From Asterionellopsis glacialis (Eukaryota > Bacillariophyta > Plagiogrammaphyceae > Rhaphoneidales > Asterionellopsidaceae), in contig WKLE02001389.1 in assembly GCA_014885115.2 (NCBI GenBank), positions 1 to 20,894 of the forward strand: a stretch of 20,894 nucleotides of DNA, in the 5' to 3' direction. Below the pieces are notes generated by a model. The model had not been told where the DNA came from. It worked only from the letters and a program-made list of their open reading frames with translations, and made no database searches. The position numbers and the translations under genes were made by a program. Below, one piece after another: positions 15,798-20,894 of the stretch (within the stretch, counting starts at the first letter, position 1; each line of letters begins with the position of its first letter).

Positions 15798-16847
15798 TTA
15801 ATTACACTGGAGAATGTATTCATTGATTGCTGATGGTTCTGTAACTTCCATCCAAGTAGTGCATTTTTTTGGGTTGATATGTGGGTTGGTAGGTACTCGG
15901 ATAGAATTAATCCCGCTGTTGTTGTCTTTCTTTCTGAAGCCTTTTAATTTTGAAAATAATTGCTTAATTTCTCTGTGTTTCCTTAGATTTCTTAACATAA
16001 TCAACATATGATTGTCGTCTTCTAAATCGGCCATAAGCAGGTCTTCTTCCAATTGTTGGGCGTATTGTTCAGCCTCCGTTTTTGCTAATGTCTTGATAAG
16101 CGCTTGTTGAGTTTTTAACATCTTGCAGCATTTGCGTTTGTCCAAGGTTGTTGTATCTGGGGATATGCTTTGTTTTTGTTGTTCTATTTGTGTATGATCG
16201 GATGGATTATTTTTTAATAAGAATAGTAACTTTCTGAGTTTGTTGTACTGGACCCTTGCCTTGTAAATAAGTTTAGATTGTGGTGGACGATAAGGAATGC
16301 TTGCATATTTTTCTGCACATAAGGAAGCCTGCACAATCAGGGAATCTATTTTTTCCACTGTTTGGATGGAATCGTTGGATGTTGTATCGCGTTTCATCAG
16401 CATATTGCTCACGTTGTTTGCTGAGAGGTGAGTATACATTTTTTCCAAATGTAACCTGTTTGATTTCCTATTTTTGCTATGCATTCCTCTGGAGGTGATC
16501 GGAGCAAGTGGTGATGTTGGATTATTGAAAAGAGCTGTCGTTGCAAAATTGATATAAAAACCTCTGTGATTGTATTGTATCCTGTGATGGACCGGTTCGT
16601 AGCCTGCTTGAATGATAGATTTTGAAAAACCTTCTGTTCCAAGTATATAATTGATACGTTTCAGGCCTCTTGAATAAGTATTAAATTTCGAGGTTTGGAG
16701 GTGGTGATACATGATATCTTGCAGATGGAAGTCTTGGGCGAGTTTGGTGATGCCTTTTTGGTTGGCTCCAAGTTCTTCATTGAAGTCGCTTGCTACTAAA
16801 ATTTCTTGTTTTTGTGAGAATTGATGTTCTGCAACAGGTCGCGGCAA
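15798..16847 (-). pseudogene. LINE endonuclease C-terminal half and linker, 349-codon open frame
   Basis: This is the longest open frame in the window. VASDFNEELG at residues 18-27 is the GDFNE-type motif with its aspartate (21) present. TYSRGLKRINYILG at residues 57-70 has asparagine 66 where the RIDY aspartate is expected. NHRGFY at residues 93-98 has asparagine in place of the DHRG aspartate. From residue about 120 (MHSKNRKS) onward the sequence is a helical lysine/glutamine-rich linker ending in GFRKKDNNSG and WMEVTEPSAINEYI. The domain nicks target DNA in intact members of the APE-type endonuclease family. With two of the catalytic aspartates changed it is probably inactive. The first dozen codons overlap the preceding frame and are not part of the domain. 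Confidence 0.85.
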
Positions 16848-17480
16848 AAATGATGGCGTGGGTGGGTAATTTTGTGTTGTTGTTGTTTTAGAATGGACGT
16901 TTGCTGAGCAAAGGCTGTCATTGTGTTGAACCTGTCAGTTGATGTGGAATCATTGCAAACTTGATAAATGAATACAATGTGAATTGTTTTATCTTTGCCA
17001 TTGAGAGTCCAATGGATCCATCGACCCAAAGGATTGGATGTACATGATTTGATCCGTCCAGTAACATTCCCTGTTGACCAACTGATCAGTCCTCCAGGTT
17101 TACAAGTTGTAGTAGATGGGATACTAGTGCCTGAAATTTTGCATTTTGTGTGTTTGTGGTACTTCCGGATGGTATCATAATTTTTTGTCGTATGTGATAT
17201 TTAGTATTGTCTAGGTTCGTTTCTATTAAGGCTACCATGTCTGAGTTTATTCAAGCCATTTCAGTGGCGATGGTGTTGAGTTTGCCTCCGTTTGTATCAA
17301 ACTGAATTCCATTGACATTCTGAATGTAAAGTCTTGTTGTTTCAGGTGTTTTGGAATCAGGCAAGATATCTCCTATTTCTTGATAATGTTTGTATGAAGT
17401 GTGTGGTAATGGAAGGATCCAATCTAATATGTTTGAATTTGTATAATATGTGGTATGCGTGGTGGAAGTATGGGTCAATG
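16796..17480 (-). pseudogene. LINE endonuclease N-terminal half
   Basis: The frame 17478-17251 ends TRLYIQNVNGIQFD, then NGGKLNTIATEMA; QNVNGI is the opening motif of the endonuclease. After a stop and frame change comes MVALIETNLDNTKYHI with the metal-binding glutamate of the IETN motif, then a segment GGLISWSTGNVTGRI near 17100-17050, and then the frame 17029-16796 with GRWIHWTLNGKDKTIHIVFI. It is followed by the C-terminal half at 16847. Three frame changes within about 700 bases show that it is decayed. Confidence 0.7.
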
Positions 17481-17560
17481 TATTGTGATTGTATTGATGG
17501 ACTTGGGATGGTATGAGATAAAAATTCGTATCTGGTCAAGGAGTGGGATGTGTGGATTGC

Positions 17561-18026
17561 CTAAAGTATTGTGGAATAGTCATTACTTTGAAGTTCCCGT
17601 TTTGGATCGGGTTTTTCTTTGTTTGATGGGAGTATGATAGATATAAGAGTGTGTTTCCATGGAGTCTGTGGTGGATTCTGTTGCAGACTCTGCAGAGGAG
17701 AAATCACAATCTGCGTTTTTAGGGAGTTTCCGAACAGGAGATCTAATAGGAGATTCAGCCATAGAGTTGGCATCTTGAAGGGCATCAAACTAGGTATGAA
17801 CGTATTAAGATACTTCCTGGAGTAATTGGCTCATGAAGTGGGTTTTATAATCCTCCAGTTCTTTCTTATGATGTAGTTTATCTTCTTCTTGTTGCTTTTT
17901 CAAGGAGTCTATTTCTTCTTGAGCTGTTTTATGTTGATGTATAAGTGTTTTTAGGTGCACATCAATGTCATGCCAAGATGCTTTGATCATAGATTGGATT
18001 TCGCTTTTCATGGATGTGATAGTCAT
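17561..18026 (-). pseudogene. LINE coiled coil and proline/serine-rich spacer
   Basis: The frame 18026-17805 reads MTITSMKSEIQSMIKASW, then a helix rich in Lys, Glu and Gln (EEIDSLKKQQEEDKLHHKKE), a predicted coiled coil such as those used for ORF1-type multimerisation. The next frame, 17788-17561, is rich in Ser, Pro and Gln. The pair lies between the ORF1-like region and the endonuclease on the same strand, so in the intact element all were probably one polyprotein or two adjacent frames. Confidence 0.6.
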
Positions 18027-18116
18027 GTTGTCGGTTATAGATGATTGAGGTGGAGAAAAAGTTACTTTTTTATTTGAATACAGTGATGTGGCTGAGTTGT
18101 TTGTTACTACATTTGC

Positions 18117-18593
18117 TTAGGACGGTTTTGAATGTTGAGCGGATTGTGATCCTAATGAGGAGATCTCGTCTCTGTAGGTAATACTGATATAGGTTTGTTT
18201 AAGTTGAGTGGTAGTTATATTGGCATTGGTTGGGGCATTGTCCAAGGAAGTACTTGAAATTGGGGGAATGAAGATGGCGCTTCCAGGTTTGATTCTAGTA
18301 TAGTATGTTTCTGCAGTGCTAAGTTCAGAAACTTTGGGCTGGGTATCTTGGTTATGCAGAAACTGATAGGAGTTTGTGTTAATTTGCAACATAAACTGTT
18401 GGACAGTATCTATTGGGAATACTTCTTCTAAATGGGGTTTGAGGTTTTCAATAGTTTTGATGGCTTTGTCAAGATAAGAATCGAAAAAGATAATAAGGAA
18501 GCCGCTGCTTCCTTGACTTTTGATAGAGTGGAACAGTGGACCCTTTGTTGCCTTGGATTTCTTAGTTAATAATTGTTCATGGATAGATAACAC
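18117..18593 (-). pseudogene. LINE ORF1-like region, second part
   Basis: The frame opens MLSIHEQLLTKKSKATKGPL and continues through GSSGFLIIFFDSYLDKAI and TAETYYTRIKPGSAIFIPP. It has no recognised RNA-binding motif, but lies directly downstream of 18922-19659 on the same strand and in the same order relative to the endonuclease. The gap between them (18600-18920) is readable in other frames with stops. I infer that it belongs to the gag/ORF1-like N-terminal part of the element. Confidence 0.55.
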
Positions 18594-18921
18594 AGATTTG
18601 ACTGGTCAATTGGGGTGCTTGTCTGTAGGTATCTGTGTGAAAATAGCAGAGTAGCCTTAAATTGATCTTTTATGTAATCTGGGAATGACTTGGTTATGTT
18701 CCTTGGTGTGAGCGATGACAGTTTTGTTGGAAATTAGTTTTGTGATACCTTGAAATGGAATTACTTCTATATGGCGAAGTGGAGCAGTTATTTGGTTTAG
18801 AAAAACCTTTAATCATGGCTTCCATATAGATTTCAATGTTACGAACACAGCATGAGATGCCTTGACCGATGCTGATTTTCTGAGGACATAGATTGATTTT
18901 GCATGAATTACAAGATGAGTT

Positions 18922-19659
18922 TTAGACTATAAGATTTGACAATTTTTTCTTGAGTTCATCGTAATGGCTCCATTTGGGATGAGCGAATTTTAGCCATGCT
19001 ACAGTGCGGTTGTTAGTAGTTGATAATTTGGTTATCCACATTCGGTGCCTGTTGTGGTCTAGCCATGGTTTCATTGATCCCTTGAAAGAAGTAAAGGACA
19101 TAGAGGTTTCTATAAGTAGAAAGAACTTGAGGATATTGGTGTTATTGGATCCTTGAAAAGCGTTTGTACCAGAAATCCATTGCTCAATGCTATTTTTGCT
19201 TGTTGGAAGTTGATTAGCTTTCACAATTGGATTCGATTTCTCATCATCTTGCCATTTAAAAATTAACGTGGAGTTATTGACCAAATAAATCTGTTCTACC
19301 AATTGTTTTTGAAGAGTAGCTGCGTTTACAATGCCGTTGTGGGAAGGGGAAATCGTAAGATGGACTTGGAGACAGTATTTGTAGCAAGTAGATCGTTCAT
19401 GACCAAGATTTGCGTTTTTTAATTCAATAAAGACGTTGGATTCTTGATGATAACCTAAAGTTGTTGTCAGAATGGAGGATGAAGGAGGTGATTTGGAAGG
19501 CTTACCGCTCTGGGCAGCTTCATCGTCGTCGTCATCAAAGGGTTGTATCATTGGCTGATGATGAAGAATCTTTATAAAAAGAGTCTTGTGTACGTTGAAA
19601 CTTACTGTGGGATTATGTCCGTAGGTTGTTGGGTGGCCATCAGAAAGGCTTTTAAGCAA
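18922..19659 (-). pseudogene. LINE ORF1-like region, first part (245 codons)
   Basis: The open frame carries an acidic DDDDDE run at residues 42-47, a Ser/Pro-rich linker, then a mixed alpha/beta-like segment (NVFIELKNANLGHERS, LQVHLTISPSHNGIV) and a C-terminal AWLKFAHPKWSHYDELKKKL. The HPKWSHYDELK ending is of the type I associate with the N-terminal region of diatom-type LINE elements, from memory. ATG at 19659 is the first in-frame start. The proposed leader with 21-base repeats lies just upstream. It probably encodes the nucleic-acid-binding coat-like protein, but no zinc knuckle is visible. Confidence 0.6.
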
Positions 19660-19677
19660 AAGTCTGTCCTGCCTTCA

Positions 19678-19760
19678 CATATTCACTCCCTCGAAAGACA
19701 TATTCACTCCTTGGAAAGACATATTTATGTCACTCCCACCAAAAAATATGTCACTCTGTT
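19678..19760. repeat. 21-base tandem repeats in the probable LINE leader
   Basis: CATATTCACTCCCTCGAAAGA (19678-19698) and a near copy at 19699-19719 are followed by decayed units containing TATGTCACT at about 19726 and 19747 and TATGTCTCT near 19769. They lie 20-110 bases upstream of the first ORF1-like start, on the side where the LINE promoter would be. Confidence 0.7.
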
Positions 19761-19769
19761 GAAAAAATA

Positions 19770-20132
19770 TGTCTCTCAGAGATATGCAGGCCAGCGTGAG
19801 TGAAATATTTATGTCCTTAAGTGAAATATGTCATTGGTTCAAGGACCTTAAATGTCTTTTTTTTTACTCTATTCTAATATGCATTGCCATAAATTTTCAG
19901 AAACCCAAAAAAATCATGGCCCTCCCCACACTTTTCAGAGCACATCATTGAAATATCAATTCCACTCATTGAAACATTTTGTCACTGTCTGTTTGTGCCT
20001 ATTGGTTATCTGCAACACAGTGACCAGGTCCCAACAGTGCCCTCTGAAGAATCAGAGGCAGTCTGTTTGTTGTCTTGCCTGTATACACATGTTTAAGTCA
20101 CAGCGGGTGCTCAGTACTCCCACTCATGTAAT
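19770..20132. other. Gap between the LINE 5' end and the transposase-like gene
   Basis: There is no recognisable coding frame; the open frames present look like shadows with a biased composition. A poly-T run lies at 19858-19865. The LINE 5' end probably falls in the first part of this gap. Confidence 0.45.
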
Positions 20133-20894
20133 ATGGTGTATAAACATGGTGCAAAGTCACTCCCACCCTCCAGTGTTTACTCACTAGTGGTCCCTACTGA
20201 TTCTTCTGAAACATCAGTATTAACAAATAATAGTCATACAACAAATGCAACACCAACACTACCAGGTCATAATAATAATACCAGTGGTAGTACTGCTAAC
20301 CTACCTACTACAATTGACCGCAATACATATACAACCCAACAACTCTCAAACAACATCATTGCTTATGATACTATTAAAACAACAACAAATGGTAATGGTA
20401 GTGATGATGAACAAAATATTGATATGTTAGTAGATCTAAATGACGATTCAAATATCAACCCTCCCAATGCAAAGACAAATGCAACCACAGAACCCCACTA
20501 TAACACCAATACAATGTGTGCATTGAAAACCAACACTTTTAGAATGTCCAAGGAGGATGAAATGTGTCTGATTTGTTGCATGTATTACTTAAAAATGGTG
20601 CCCCTTTAAGTACCTTTGATATTATCATGTCCTGGGTAAAAGATGCACTGAATGTTGCAAACCCAAGACATTAACATACAACATAGAGGGTGGTGGCACT
20701 GAAGAAGTCGTTTTATTTGATTTTATTAGTATGTTTACTTCATTAATATCCAACAGTCACTTGATGCAACCATCTAACCTTGTTATTGATGTGTCTCAAC
20801 CAAGCTGTTTCCTAGATAAGTACAAGCTCAATGATTTTCTGGATGAATTACACCAAGGAAGCATATGTCGTGACAGCATACAGAAACTATGCAA
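20133..20894 (+). pseudogene. DNA-transposon-like gene, N-terminal part, cut by the window edge
   Basis: The frame from 20133 is Ser/Thr/Asn-rich and ends with MSKEDEMCLICC at about 20541-20580. After a frameshift near 20585, frame 2 reads LLKNGAPLSTFDIIMSWVKD up to a TAA at 20672. After a second frameshift, frame 1 continues from about 20665 to the window end with VVLFDFISMFTSLIS, then LMQPSNLVID and KLNDFLDEL. The order (two-helix opening, NGAPLSTFDIIMSW, FDF..M..SLI, LM.PSNL) resembles the N-terminal region of transposase-like proteins repeated in diatom and fungal genomes, possibly of the EnSpm/Plavaka kind; this is from memory and not confirmed. The catalytic part would lie beyond the right edge. 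Confidence 0.5.

Larger units (their letters stand above)
12711..19850 (-). mobile_element. Near full-length LINE-like retrotransposon with the RT core deleted
   Basis: On the minus strand the domains run ORF1-like (19659-18117), coiled coil (18026-17805), endonuclease (about 17480-16550), linker (about 16500-15800), RT fingers (about 15700-15450), the region between RT and RNase H (15410-14740), RNase H (14739-13788), knuckle and helical tail (13739-12837) and the 3' untranslated tail to 12711. Compared with the left minus-strand copy, about 1.1 kb containing RT motifs A, B, C and D is missing at about 15410-15447. The 5' end is not defined; repeats at 19678-19760 probably belong to its leader. 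No target-site duplication could be confirmed by eye. Confidence 0.8.

Noticed and set aside
1..20894. A complete defence, biosynthetic or other multi-gene system
   Set aside because: Apart from the decayed GNAT-like and minus-strand genes, every recognisable protein is a transposon remnant with stops and frameshifts; nothing forms an intact gene set.

Overview
This is eukaryotic, AT-rich, transposon-dense DNA. I see no bacterial operon structure, no rRNA or tRNA gene, and no intact host gene. The dominant element is a long non-LTR retrotransposon whose order is ORF1-like region, coiled coil, apurinic-type endonuclease (EEP), linker, reverse transcriptase with a FVDD box, RNase H, Cys/His knuckle and a helical tail. 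The wording of its RT motifs (HLGHYHAL, GQGSGNS, GFVDD) resembles LINE-like elements I know from diatoms and related marine protists. A diatom or similar stramenopile is therefore the best guess, at moderate confidence and without a database search.

Layout: 1-2308 is a minus-strand LINE piece that carries the RT core in several frames. At about 2309-2330 the strand flips. From 2330 to about 5636 there is a plus-strand LINE piece with EEP, linker, RNase H and a 3' tail. It lacks the RT; in its place is a 265-base stretch rich in ACGTCA motifs. Its tail is expanded by nested tandem duplications. From about 5640 to 12710 lies an island of non-LINE material: a broken minus-strand gene with one probable intron (9741-9216 and about 7560-6151), a Ty1/copia integrase scrap (8932-9215), two degenerate plus-strand copies of a lysine-rich protein with a GNAT-like C-terminal region (7788-8931 and 11349-12822), an unrecognised open stretch (10690-11265) and an 84-base tandem repeat. 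From 12711 to about 19850 a near full-length LINE lies on the minus strand, but the catalytic core of its RT has been deleted. From 20133 to the right edge there is the start of a DNA-transposon-like gene on the plus strand, broken by two frameshifts.

The two LINE 3' ends face each other across the island in inverted orientation and share a tail of about 107 bases. On the right, that tail read antisense supplies the last 35 codons of the GNAT-like frame.

No element here looks able to move by itself. The LINE copies carry complementary damage: one has RT motifs without a matching endonuclease, one has an RNase H aspartate and DHRG but no RT, and one has most domains but no RT core and a lost RNase H aspartate. 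The candidates for something little described are the GNAT-like repeated gene and its minus-strand neighbour, together with the rearranged left LINE. I do not claim a new system is proven.
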